From CAKVLS01 sp045651685 (GTDB lineage: Bacteria; Bacillota; Clostridia; Christensenellales; UBA1242), in contig JAZRSV010000003.1 of assembly GCA_045651685.1 (NCBI GenBank), forward strand, positions 3,156 through 67,155: DNA of 64,000 nucleotides, in the 5' to 3' direction. The notes below the pieces were generated by a model. It saw only the letters and a list, made by a program, of their open reading frames with translations, was not told the DNA's origin and did not search any database. The stretch's first letter is position 1, and every line of letters starts with the position of its first letter. Below, piece after piece: positions 45,401 through 50,922 of this stretch. The translations under genes and the position numbers were made by a program.

Positions 45401-46984
45401 GAAAGCGTCAAAAAATACGATATGCTTTATGACCCTGCTATTGTTTCTGTCAATGCAGAATACAGATTGAGTGGCACTCTAGTAGCAAATCCTACCGAAG
45501 CTGGTACTTATACAGTTAAGTTTATTATCACAGCAATTGATCCTAACTATGCATCATATGTTGTAGAAACAAAGATGATTATTAACAAAGCATATAACAC
45601 TATTACTTATAGCAATCCATCTACAATGTATGTTGATGGCGGCAACAAAAAGCTTACTGGCTTATCTGCAAGTTCTGGTGGTACAGTAAACGATACTTAT
45701 AAGATTAACGGCAACACAGCTACTGACTTTACAGTTGGTGGAACTTATACAGCTACACTAACAGTAAGTAGCAGCGCAAACTACTTAAGCAACTCTATAG
45801 TTGTTGTTTATGAAATTGCAAAACGCGATACTCAAATTTCTATCAGCAGTTTATTAAATGTCGAATATGATGGCGCACCTCACGAAGTAGTTATTAATAA
45901 CCCTGGTATTATATCTTCTGGATATTATATTCAATACACAGGTAAGTATTATGATGTGGACGGTTCTACATTAAAAGACTACAACTCAAGAACAGCTCCT
46001 ACTAATGCAGGTGTTTATACTGCAGAATTAAAATTTGATAACGCTAACTACTACACAACAAGTCAAGTATCAAAAATTTCGTTTAGTATTAGCAAAAAGG
46101 TTATGGATATAACCATCACTTTGTCTGGACTAGAAGATACAATTTCATTTGTAGAATTTGACGGTACTATCTATACAACAGGCACCCGTATCGACAATGC
46201 AGTTGTTAATGCTCCTACCCTAGAAGTGACAACAACCCTAAACGGTTCAACAGCTTCACAAATCAGCGAAGGTGGCGAATACTCTATGGTTGTACAAGTA
46301 AATTCTCAAAACCACATTGGATATAGTCAAAGAACATTGCTTATAACCAAAAAGCAAGCATTTATCTACTTAAGAAGTTCTGCTATTAACTATGGCGAAA
46401 CATTGGCACCTCAATATACATTAAGAGATGAAAATGGTGAAACTATAGTAGCTACCAATGTAGACCCTCAAGTTGTATTGTACGACTCTGAAGGTAATGA
46501 GGTAGACTTGGCAACAACTCCAGACACTGGTGAATATTCTATTAGTATTGTTATTAATAGTTCTGGTTATATGGCATCTGGATTATTCCCATTTACTATA
46601 AGACCAGCGCAACCAAAACTATATTATATAGATGAAACCGGTGCTACACCTGCATTTATAGAATTAAGTACAGAAGTTGGTGCTGACAATCAAGTAAAAG
46701 GACTAAAACTAAATAAACTATGCTTCTCTGTAGATGGCACAACCGAGTCAAATCTATTATTTAACGCAGCACACACAAGCTTGCTTGCTAATGTTTCTAT
46801 CATAGTGACTTATAGCACTATCGAAGATGGCGACATTGTGACAAAATCTCTTGATGTTAATAGCAATCTAACAAATGTATTGCCTGCAAGAGTTTATAAC
46901 ATAACTATTAGAGCAAATACCGATCTTGCAAATGCAAACTTTAACATTTTAGAGCACACATTTACAGTAGAATGTACAGATTAG
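33476..46984 (+). CDS. Giant 4502-residue lipoprotein of MBG/YDG Ig-like repeats
   Basis: An uninterrupted 13.5 kb frame. Residues 1-23 are a lipoprotein signal peptide with lipobox FAAC, cysteine 24 being the acylation site. Residues about 28-107 form a bacterial Ig-like (Big_2) domain (ITGVPQYVTVGQEFTL, VWSSSDSTKAVVNEFGKVT). From about 115 to the end follow dozens of beta-sandwich units of the MBG/YDG type, recognisable from YDGTPKSV (125), YGDPLAQL (277), YDGAPHEV (4128) and repeated closing phrases such as NAGVYTV, DAGTYTV and PTEAGTYTV. No sortase signal, membrane span, wall-binding or catalytic domain is visible, and it ends TFTVECTD. It is probably a long fibre anchored by its N-terminal lipid, for surface structure or adhesion. 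The repeats have diverged; no near-identical DNA copies were noticed. Confidence 0.9.
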   Translation: MKKFAKVLLVLCMLVMTSTVFAACGAPKITSLRITGVPQYVTVGQEFTLQAILTPAKASQKDVVWSSSDSTKAVVNEFGKVTPLSLGTVIITAASKKDATKKDHVTIEIKSTTSDIMIENFTTTYDGTPKSVSVKYAPAGMKLKYTYKLGNAEPTETPPANAGVYTVSVYQEGSNIVEAQCILRINPREVTINIDDKSKVFGAQEPSYTSSISGLVGIDTLEYTVGRIDTLEDVGRYKITATTHQVNPNYTVLINDGTLEIIPRDVKIVPHNKTSIYGDPLAQLTFDIQDLAGNVLSNIDQSNVAGTLKISTNGNLEKLSVGSYTITSSNLISTNLNIRENATATYKIEKRTAYVAVTANQGKFAGAADPVIEKVISNTVEGDDLSQCLYREEGELVGFYQYLLDNTINTNYKLVFTTASIFSIRSNQISIAVESFSMPYSPTQAGSYIPADKLKYIVTFNGVSNYATMDGSGYIILQGIERVFPSVELQQVASLTEIEKQNIYQKWKMTPSLISSENIIDDQKYEYTFEETHKFITKLDLIVTAKDASKFYKDEDPTFEFTLDGLVGNDTVSVAQKMAFTRDKTGNSEDVGTYEIFIDKKALQDGKDYYKPTFVGATFTILKRPIYITPISYTEEDGNAVYYGEPEKELNYDTTDSNLPNSCRLSDVFTGTLTRGTGTSVGIYDITIKNLEVTKNFELVFTPGKYQIIPRPWYITVQDKTITYGESASNFLYNSEPYKGPDGSAEYILSKPIINGKPALTKNQTLYANDLTDANPNNDYYEIGQGNLTAGPNFTILFTSGKLTVTKRQVTLSFISQSYEYGTERPALSYAFSPALANGDTVKSLDYLEDNSVNSKVFTLKNVDGSYQYSIEFQNSNGKLVNDCYDVSINEQAVELYVVGASLLQIEVISKQDITTSTSTVTYGDIFAFTELFDLRIKNNVNNYSLQYTDASFISLTGVSPINAGSYTIAFITNPADANVVKVLNAGGEDISENFALDVEVRGILNIEKANLTLLSAPTVQDMEYGSEYPSIINAIYTFDNARTGETEIYSALATDYTVADYSASNVRDVPYIIRAIYNPTSKNFNPYTHDGLELTIIKKELSTDAVTWMHGQSFDTDGVDDGEGTITVTLEEEVSPAVYQSAYVASANDVVIPASLDHIKINVAYVYKGFFFSSDATTRGQLPYKNSESDFGYVSVGNDYTYKAELKDGVITFYYIGKDEAGNEKIYKLDDTYLEISSTAPTRAGIYYVTARVSTTDANYTFNKQDFASLYVVHKSAATIYFAEAESGVTYNTDGILNLTFTSDITGAEVKTLGYKYYPNGTDHEPEDFVGTPTEVGNYIVIVEVDSENFYKKSELGFVINQAILEVAWGSNTNINFRESTGQSVDFVLSVNGITLFTFKNGSTNNGEIEPLNNIGWIEFEFSDGTNTSKQLPVSAGTYTLTISVKADGEGVNYKTATLGGETCAFIIIPKIYSGSITFQDATINYDVTYERENGHIAMYETIKTAMVRDPHGEILDEIAGSGIYNIQLFVNNGLEIGKVDNSFVPLINQAGRTFEIKLVISDPSGNVGTATQTAILTVQKSNMPTFNRYSTTVTKQIDFTGQRIFNPLTDTSGNIYTPTIYNEADKSWTYAEKGDAELFFGITYRYYNNTDNTILADAPITMPNNVTIQFKVVAEVTAGANYNAPAIPVYEGLFTIAKTNFSFDRNDISEVTYTYGYENAEVDAIAINSAGDQLILKYVGVDTGNYTVEDGIVCLRKYRNNDSGTEYTSLPTAAGEYTVSYKIVSDKSMFKNADNASDFETTKTLIINPRQIDCCDQIINIASNPATPNPALLYSRQIKTFGYKTKATFPDHLKELFGASTTPNILFNLYREDGTLIVGGVLARNLLSTMKTQDAGNYLFTLSPSSNTNFCESEKYPLVIHRNAVTLSFITGAGNTDVHYDSDTGIYSQTVGYTASENPFDVTKIKVTGRLSSSLDNSVLGYSDYVVRYKRVDQDYTYFTTDIPVTQGIYDVEIVLRNGIYQSPDRDINEDPATAETLPLQLVYEIYAPTLTLSVNNNNYTYKDYSTDSFIINAYYGGTSRGSFNAGVHTGGTWILNQDQINAGGITVTYQGDATPTNIDALIASTLAEAQAYDPSIRLSTIEEFNNQNVGAYTTYVMFISDDLNFAPTIGQITFNVSPKLVTVNELSCEDEHGAALDDRLTYDSVNNKFVYTVNIVAEPVFQSNTWSFEPITYSGPTNTRFRLKNPIDGVSDILEANIRFTTLNLDSTWLYDQFEAGGQGYTISYTLTTLTAIAESTGNFEFAMLDTSPVGFEYVITISKGAMPNVFTITNIAQPYDTYEVYAEQFTNASQLAFSNFVSFAGSTTSSPVESEFKYFNAAYNDPSETFDAHITFFGFFMQTATGDNIQTSGNVTLDNPGKGSKINKTAQYATYKIVYDIPESIFFSATKLNIFYTVEPKGLTAKLDRQILDGSGLPSIQILDGDAEVDYQATVKITLADETETLLLYTSKRTSGTTTTNTDIIAGAHTLIAEAAGNTTIFAVEIELTSLGDGIVMDNITLNNHLEGEDRTTIVYLLYVASSTDLGSYDLYGTIDNRTVLSNILGQSDPIKANNLINNLGLSIEWSTGVQSALELSNYMVTESVVSSFVVPDDLGSDDSPLPESPDGTCMYFEVNIAQYLIDNDTNIYPCSNLVVYIVIGEDKIPTNVSLDVSFGITLDVTDTIFTYTGETQAPTAALKLYAFNYRNEFRYKMVSGSPQVDAEGNKIIEDIVDILEPVYIDCDNTTLQVVYKKGGSIVANPKDAGEYQAIYTYTVGSKTYSQVIPFTIKAEVVEVVMANQEFDYDGSAHTLTATATKDGHPLNIKYSYFNSAGTPLVASQIKDAGTYRVEAYINEPNYEGYTYAILTIRKLATNIQVTPLSAADSIYRPSTTFAPTYKIYDASGRDITQLLKDDGAVTVTYKLRENGSYGSTAPNVAGTFKIKIAVTGSTNYFDSTLEYTYIISKAITSISYTLPTSVDLVYDGEAKEVTNVVAANGTATTVTYNGATTAPKDVGLYKVVITSTSTDNYEACEVVDYFEITPQALAVTYDGYELTTTVEVDYVDNLELSYTANCDQTVTYAGFKYNDDGELETTVTSLGSNQPTTPGVYTATHKAVNSNYEGTIVYTIKINRVNTTFAMTGFMFTYNKAPQTPGVTATVADYTVTYTGSTYNGTEYNSTTAPTDAGMYTATLVFEGNALYLPQTTSAVFTINKAAVELTLEDIVTTYDGTAKAPTVVAKIDGVVDPDFTNYQIVYSDQTVDPIDAGTYTVYAYSTDNNYVGVSSQVLFSISPADVIITLVKADGKFTYGDTETIIETINVPHYKILYSGKSYLSDGSLPTEDNYNVIDHIPTLAGEYKGKVISSNYKPFEFTFSIEKVSVAITMSPMTITVGQFLQLSDKIGGYNVEYTFAFGATDYGTTKPTQVGVYTMTATIKEQNHQGTATAVLTIAPITTGQENYIHLSQPYFMYTGDTINIGAVMYVGGAVRTPDSTEFVRYHGGGTFIETSVKNIGQYQLTLKAGLVTLTQTFEVIPEINLEFPTNAIYTGETFSVNYRYVNSSEQSYEVTNNLSLIFNLNGKFTSSVRDAGTYTVYLLYKNSIVKQQSFEVQKQTVSLPTAKWTKTFGEEFPSKVGPYKVTYQFSTNGGVTYTDRMPTAGNGYKLLIVVDEKNYQGTQEVDLDIAKAQLVLDFGEIVCDYTGTAIVLPTSYQGITGINYTFSTQPNLSSPRPGTPTEPGEYYVTASISEANYSVKYPGTDTYIKVTINAVTPNYVVKDLIHTYDGTAKAVNASVVINGRSARVRIVYSTASPTDVGDYTVTLSVEGDTHYLEQTYTMTILPATPTITYTLPSNLTYEEGVSKEIIDATSSSGSAVTVTYKKDGSDANPISAGNYVATLSCPAVGNYAAAEVFVAFTINKAMPEFSYGVDSINYLTYDESVKKYDMLYDPAIVSVNAEYRLSGTLVANPTEAGTYTVKFIITAIDPNYASYVVETKMIINKAYNTITYSNPSTMYVDGGNKKLTGLSASSGGTVNDTYKINGNTATDFTVGGTYTATLTVSSSANYLSNSIVVVYEIAKRDTQISISSLLNVEYDGAPHEVVINNPGIISSGYYIQYTGKYYDVDGSTLKDYNSRTAPTNAGVYTAELKFDNANYYTTSQVSKISFSISKKVMDITITLSGLEDTISFVEFDGTIYTTGTRIDNAVVNAPTLEVTTTLNGSTASQISEGGEYSMVVQVNSQNHIGYSQRTLLITKKQAFIYLRSSAINYGETLAPQYTLRDENGETIVATNVDPQVVLYDSEGNEVDLATTPDTGEYSISIVINSSGYMASGLFPFTIRPAQPKLYYIDETGATPAFIELSTEVGADNQVKGLKLNKLCFSVDGTTESNLLFNAAHTSLLANVSIIVTYSTIEDGDIVTKSLDVNSNLTNVLPARVYNITIRANTDLANANFNILEHTFTVECTD

Positions 46985-46991
46985 TACAAAC

Positions 46992-47024
46992 AAAAAAAGA
47001 CCACAAAATTGTGGTCTTTTTTAT
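46992..47024 (+). terminator. Terminator of the giant gene
   Basis: AAGACCACAA pairs with TTGTGGTCTT, followed by T residues, shortly after the stop codon. Confidence 0.88.
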
Positions 47025-47071
47025 TATTAAATTGGTAGTGGTATTAACTAAAAAATATTAATTTTGACAAT

Positions 47072-47106
47072 AAAAAAACATCATAATTAGTTATGATGTT
47101 TTTTGT
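47072..47106 (-). terminator. Terminator of the HU gene
   Basis: On the minus strand AACATCATAA pairs with TTATGATGTT around 4 bases, followed by seven T. Seven bases past the HU stop. Confidence 0.88.
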
Positions 47107-47112
47107 TTATTA

Positions 47113-47382
47113 TTAAAGTGTATCTTTGAAGTTTTTACCAAACTTTAATGCAGGAACTTTGCAAGCTGCAATTTGGATTGGTTCTTTAGTTAGTGGGTTG
47201 ATACCTGTTCTAGCTGCTCTTTCTTTTACAGAGAATGTACCAAAACCAGCAAGACTAATAGTGTCGCCAGCTTTAAGAGCTTCTGCTACAGTACCTACAA
47301 ATGCGTTGTAAGCTGCTTCTGCTTCTTTATTTGTAAAATTTCCTTTTTCTGCGATACTTCTGATAAATTCACCTTTATTCAT
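47113..47382 (-). CDS. hup: HU family DNA-binding protein
   Basis: An 89-residue histone-like protein that bends and compacts DNA as a dimer. The family pattern is complete: MNKGEFIRSIAEKGNFTNKE at the start, the beta segment GDTISLAGFGTFSVKERAARTGINP with the DNA-intercalating arm residues, then a short ACKVPALKFGKNFKDTL end. AGGAG lies 10 bases before the ATG. A TATAAT box is visible upstream on the minus strand near 47435-47441. Single gene. Confidence 0.96.
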   Translation of the reverse strand: MNKGEFIRSIAEKGNFTNKEAEAAYNAFVGTVAEALKAGDTISLAGFGTFSVKERAARTGINPLTKEPIQIAACKVPALKFGKNFKDTL

Positions 47383-47521
47383 AAATAATAAACTCCTTTT
47401 TATTTGGTTGGTTTATCCTATCTGGATGTCTAAATTATACCATAAAAACACCAATTCGCCTACCAAAATCAAGTATTTTTTACATATTTTTCGCTACAAT
47501 AGGCATAAAATGGGCATTTTA

Positions 47522-47550
47522 TTGACTTTTTTTTAATATTTGGCGATAAT
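47522..47550 (+). promoter_or_regulatory. Promoter of the Smr-domain gene
   Basis: TTGACT (47522-47527), 17-base spacer, GATAAT (47545-47550), 75 bases before the ATG. Confidence 0.6.
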
Positions 47551-47624
47551 ATACCTATAAACAATACTATAGTTAGAAAATAATGTTTTTTATAAACATA
47601 TAAAATTTTTAAGGGTTTTTTATT

Positions 47625-47984
47625 ATGTATACAATCAATATAAAACAAGATAGTCCGCCGGCAGATGTTGCTGTGGCTAATATGTTAAGAGAAATAGAGC
47701 TATGCAAATTGGCAAAAACTAACGCCATAAAAATCATTCACGGTTATGGCTCGCACGGCGTTGGCGGCTTAATTAAGCAAGAGGCAATTAAGGCGCTAAA
47801 ACAACTAAAAGCAAAAAAACAAATTCTTGACTTTATCAGTGGAGAAAAGTTTTCGCAAAGCAACAAGTACTACAAAAAGCTTATCGAAGAGTACCCAGAG
47901 CTAATATTAGATAGTGATTTGTACCCACCCAACTCTGGGCTTACAATTGTGTTAATTAAATTGGGTGGTTTTGGCAATATATAA
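47625..47984 (+). CDS. Stand-alone Smr (MutS2 C-terminal-like) domain protein
   Basis: A 119-residue protein consisting of one Smr domain. The signature IKIIHGYGSHGVGGLIKQEA (about 40-59) with the HGxG...G motif is clear, and the strand VANMLREIELCKL precedes it. Smr domains are nucleases or nucleic-acid-binding modules, usually at the end of MutS2; stand-alone forms exist and their targets vary. The usual N-terminal DLHG motif is replaced by SPPADVAVAN. It precedes radC by 69 bases on the same strand. Confidence 0.82.
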   Translation: MYTINIKQDSPPADVAVANMLREIELCKLAKTNAIKIIHGYGSHGVGGLIKQEAIKALKQLKAKKQILDFISGEKFSQSNKYYKKLIEEYPELILDSDLYPPNSGLTIVLIKLGGFGNI

Positions 47985-48053
47985 TTATAATAATATGTTA
48001 TAAAGTTTGCTTTGACATACACATATGATATACTACCTTCAAAGGACAAAATT

Positions 48054-48815
48054 ATGGCAAAAGAAAATATACATACAGGTCATAGAGAGCGTTTGCGTAC
48101 ACTTGCTAGCAAAGTAGGTCTAGACAACTTACCAAGTCATCAAGTGCTAGAACTTATTTTATCTTATATCATACCTCAAAAAGATACCAACCCTATCGCT
48201 CACAATTTGCTAAAAGAGTTTGGCTCGTTAAGCAATGTGTTTGAAGCAAGTGTTGCCAGTCTGACCAAAGTAAAAGGTATAGGTAAAGTTGCTGCAGAAT
48301 TTTTGCATCTTTGCTCACAACTACCTCTTGTATACAAAGCTAGCAAATTAGAATCAAAACAAATATTAGACAGACCAAGTCTTGTTATTAATTATTATAA
48401 ACAAGTTGTTGATGTTATAGACACAGAAAAGTTTTATGTATCATATCTTAATGCCAAATGTAAACTTATAAAAACCGAATGTCTTGGCAGCGGTACAACT
48501 AACAAAATTGTTGTTAATATAAAAGATTTGCTTGCAAATATATTAAAACTACCAACTTCGGGCGTTATCTTGTGTCACACTCATCCATCAGGTGAAGCAA
48601 AACCATCATACGAAGATATACAATTTACTAGACAAGTTATGATATGTCTAAAAACTGCTGGTTTGAGATTGCTAGACCATGTTATATTGGGCAACAACGG
48701 TAGTTATAGTTTTCTTAACAATGGCGAACTTACCAAGTACGAAAACGAGCTAGAATCGCTACTTGCCAAAGTCGACTATGTTGCACAGTTTACAACACCT
48801 TTTGTAAAAGATTAA
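48054..48815 (+). CDS. radC: RadC family JAB1/MPN metalloprotein
   Basis: A 253-residue RadC. The N-terminus HTGHRERLRTLASKVG with a UPF0758 helical domain and helix-hairpin-helix (TKVKGIGKVAAEF, about 75-88) is followed by the JAB1 metal motif CHTHPSGEAKPSYEDI (about 179-194) and LLDHVILG. The family's role is still not firmly known; a DNA repair function was once proposed. The ATG at 48054 is chosen because AAAGGA lies 7 bases upstream; an in-frame TTG at 48012 has no ribosome site. Convergent with lepB across a shared terminator. Confidence 0.92.
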   Translation: MAKENIHTGHRERLRTLASKVGLDNLPSHQVLELILSYIIPQKDTNPIAHNLLKEFGSLSNVFEASVASLTKVKGIGKVAAEFLHLCSQLPLVYKASKLESKQILDRPSLVINYYKQVVDVIDTEKFYVSYLNAKCKLIKTECLGSGTTNKIVVNIKDLLANILKLPTSGVILCHTHPSGEAKPSYEDIQFTRQVMICLKTAGLRLLDHVILGNNGSYSFLNNGELTKYENELESLLAKVDYVAQFTTPFVKD

Positions 48816-48847
48816 AAAAACAGGTAAAAATTTACCTGTTTTTTTAT
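48813..48847. terminator. Bidirectional terminator between radC and lepB
   Basis: AACAGGTAAA pairs with TTTACCTGTT, flanked by A and T runs, between the two convergent stop codons. Confidence 0.88.
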
Positions 48848-49524
48848 TTTGATGTCTTAAAAATGATATGTGAAAAAAAGTTTGTGTTGTATGGTACATA
48901 AAATACAACTTTGCCAACAATAGTAGATTTTTGCAAAGGACCATATACAGAGCTGTCTTTGCTATACACACCACGATTATCGCCCAATACAAAAATTTCT
49001 TTTTCGCCAAGAATAATTGGATCGCTACTACTTATGCCATTATTTTTTTTGTACAACAACAAATTTTCGTAACAGGTCTGCATGCGCTCATAATCTTTTA
49101 TATATGTCTCTACTTGTTTTTCGCCGTTGACATAAAGATAATAATAGTCGGTATCAAATTGTATATCTACACTGTCACCACCAATGGCAACTAATCTTTT
49201 TATAACTTTTGTTTTAATACCGTTTTCTTCGTGATTAACTACAATCACATCACCACGCTTACCCTTGCTAAAACGATTAACATAAACTTTATCTTTTACT
49301 GGCGAAGCTTCATAAAAAGTTCTTGTTTTGCCTTCTTCGAGCTCGACATTGTATGTTGGCTGCATACTAACACCAACAACTTCTATTTTTGCAAAAATAA
49401 TCGAAAAAGTCACAAAGCACAAAGTCACAACAAACATTATTGTTATAATGATTGTTAGCAGTATCTCATACCATTTGCGTTTTTTCTTTTGCCCTTGCTG
49501 CGTTAATACTTGCTCTTTATCCAT
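48844..49524 (-). CDS. lepB: Signal peptidase I
   Basis: A 226-residue type I signal peptidase that removes signal peptides at the outer face of the membrane. A basic N-terminus (KKKRKW) and one span (about 20-45) are followed by box B GVSMQPTY with the nucleophile Ser53, box C-type GDVIVVNHE, box D VIKRLVAIGGD with the general-base Lys, and box E LGDNRGVYSKDSSVYGP. This is the short Gram-positive (Sip) form. Its start overlaps the end of the DUF951 gene by 8 bases, so the two are coupled. Confidence 0.95.
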   Translation of the reverse strand: MDKEQVLTQQGQKKKRKWYEILLTIIITIMFVVTLCFVTFSIIFAKIEVVGVSMQPTYNVELEEGKTRTFYEASPVKDKVYVNRFSKGKRGDVIVVNHEENGIKTKVIKRLVAIGGDSVDIQFDTDYYYLYVNGEKQVETYIKDYERMQTCYENLLLYKKNNGISSSDPIILGEKEIFVLGDNRGVYSKDSSVYGPLQKSTIVGKVVFYVPYNTNFFSHIIFKTSK

Positions 49525-49687
49525 TACCCTTTACCATTTTTTTTAATTTTTCGCTAGATACCATTATGGTATGTTCGCACTTTTCGCACTTTAATTTATA
49601 GTCGGCACCAACACGAGTTATTATCCATGTATTGCCACCACATGGATGTGTTTTTTTTGTCACAATCTTGTCGCCTATTTGATACAT
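49517..49687 (-). CDS. DUF951 family small protein
   Basis: A 56-residue protein on the minus strand, too short for usual gene callers. The DUF951 pattern is clear: an N-terminal VTKKTHPCGGNTW, then RVGADYKLKCEKCEHTIMVS (two parts, about 25-44), with Cys-Gly-Gly and a CxxC pair that could bind zinc, and a basic end. The family is widespread in Firmicutes and of unknown function. The ATG is preceded by AGGTGATATAA, a usable ribosome site. It overlaps the start of lepB by 8 bases. Confidence 0.88.
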   Translation of the reverse strand: MYQIGDKIVTKKTHPCGGNTWIITRVGADYKLKCEKCEHTIMVSSEKLKKMVKGNG

Positions 49688-49990
49688 TTATATCACCTAT
49701 TATTATATATCATTTATTTATTTTTATTTTTTCTTTCTTTAATATAATAGCAAAAATATTTTGTTATAACAATAATTTTATTAAATTTTTTATAAAAGTT
49801 TGGTTTTTGTAAAAAAATAGCAAAATAACCCCCTAAAAATACTCTAAAACGCCTTTTTATATTCAAAGTGAAGAACTTATCGCAAAATATGTATTTTGCT
49901 TTTTAGGTTGCTTTGTAGCCTTAAAAAATAAAAGTAGTCTAACCAAGTTTTAGACTACTTTTTTGTATGTTAATTATTAAAAAGTTTTTA
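49688..49990. other. AT-rich gene-free region
   Basis: About 300 bases without a supportable gene. It has long A/T runs, a short palindrome GCAAAATA-TG-TATTTTGC near 49883-49900, and the terminator of the downstream lipoprotein gene. Confidence 0.6.
49923..49964 (-). terminator. Terminator of the 245-residue lipoprotein gene
   Basis: AAAGTAGTCTAA pairs with TTAGACTACTTT (12 bp) around 7 bases, followed on the minus strand by AT-rich sequence with T residues. Confidence 0.8.
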
Positions 49991-50728
49991 TTAAGCAAGT
50001 AAAGCTGTTGCAGTCCAAGCTGGAGCTGTAAGTGTGCCTGTAAAGCCTTCAACTTGAGCTTCTTGGCTAAAACCAGGAGCTGTGCTTGTAGCTTTGATAC
50101 CTACTAATGCATTGTTTTCAAATACTATATAGCAAGCATTTTCAGAACCGTCCATTGCATCGCTGTAAGAAAGTTTGTATTTTTCTGTTGTGCCTTTTGT
50201 AGCTTTTTCGATTGTAAAAGCATCTTCACCAAGAATAGTTAATTCGTCAAGGTAAGTTGTGATATCGCCAGATGCTGCTAGAGTAGCAACATATGTGTCA
50301 AAATCCATACCATCAAACTCTGCATCAGCAAGAGGTTGTTTAGCTGCTATATCGCCCATTTTTGTATAGAAATATTCTGCATCAGCATAAAGTTCCATTT
50401 TGGTACCAGCCATATCCATTTTGATATACATAGCAGAATATTTACCTGTAGATGCGTCATAAGCAAAAGAACCATGAACTTCTTGTTTTACCTTTTGTCC
50501 TTCATACTCATATTCCATATGCATTGACATTCTGAAGCTTTTGAAAGCTGCGGTTTGAGCTTCTGTCGCAGCTGCTACTGTTGCATTAAGAGTAGCCATG
50601 TCAGATGCTTTGTAAGAGCCTTTGGTGTTAACCTTAACTTGATCTGGGTTTCCACCACAGGCAGCTAGTACTAATACGCAAGGTAAAATTACTAGACAAA
50701 TCATAAGTGTTTTTAAAAACTTTTTCAT
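49991..50728 (-). CDS. Secreted lipoprotein, unknown function
   Basis: A 245-residue lipoprotein: basic MKKFLK, hydrophobic core, lipobox LAAC with the acylated Cys at 24. The mature part has an Ala/Thr-rich helix (about 43-63) and then alternating beta segments (MSMHMEYEYEG, KQEVHGSFAYD, MYIKMDMAGTKMELYAD) as in LolA/LppX-like lipoprotein barrels, but no named family is certain. The ATG at 50728 is chosen because AGGAGAG lies 7 bases upstream; the frame is open upstream without a site. Single gene. Confidence 0.82.
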   Translation of the reverse strand: MKKFLKTLMICLVILPCVLVLAACGGNPDQVKVNTKGSYKASDMATLNATVAAATEAQTAAFKSFRMSMHMEYEYEGQKVKQEVHGSFAYDASTGKYSAMYIKMDMAGTKMELYADAEYFYTKMGDIAAKQPLADAEFDGMDFDTYVATLAASGDITTYLDELTILGEDAFTIEKATKGTTEKYKLSYSDAMDGSENACYIVFENNALVGIKATSTAPGFSQEAQVEGFTGTLTAPAWTATALLA

Positions 50729-50888
50729 AAATCTCTCCTTTCTTTTGTTTTTTAGAATCTTATGAATTCTACCCCTATCATAACCACTCACACAAAAATT
50801 GTCAAACAAATATCTTTTGTTTTTTATATAAAAATTTTTACATCAACATATAGTAATTATTGCTTTTTGTAGGCACAAAATAGACTAA

Positions 50889-50920
50889 ACAAAAAAAACA
50901 TCCAATAGTTGGATGCTTTT
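50889..50920 (-). terminator. Terminator of the TtcA-like gene
   Basis: On the minus strand CATCCAA pairs with TTGGATG around 3 bases, followed by eight T. Confidence 0.82.
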
Positions 50921-50922
50921 TG

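Noticed and set aside
33476..46984. Possible DNA-level tandem repeat or assembly artefact in the giant gene
   Set aside because: The repeat units have diverged at DNA level, I noticed no near-identical copies, and the frame is intact over its whole length, so collapse or false duplication is not suggested.
48012..48034. TTGACA followed by TATACT upstream of radC as a promoter
   Set aside because: The spacer is only 11 bases, too short for a sigma-A promoter; radC may be read from the Smr-gene promoter.
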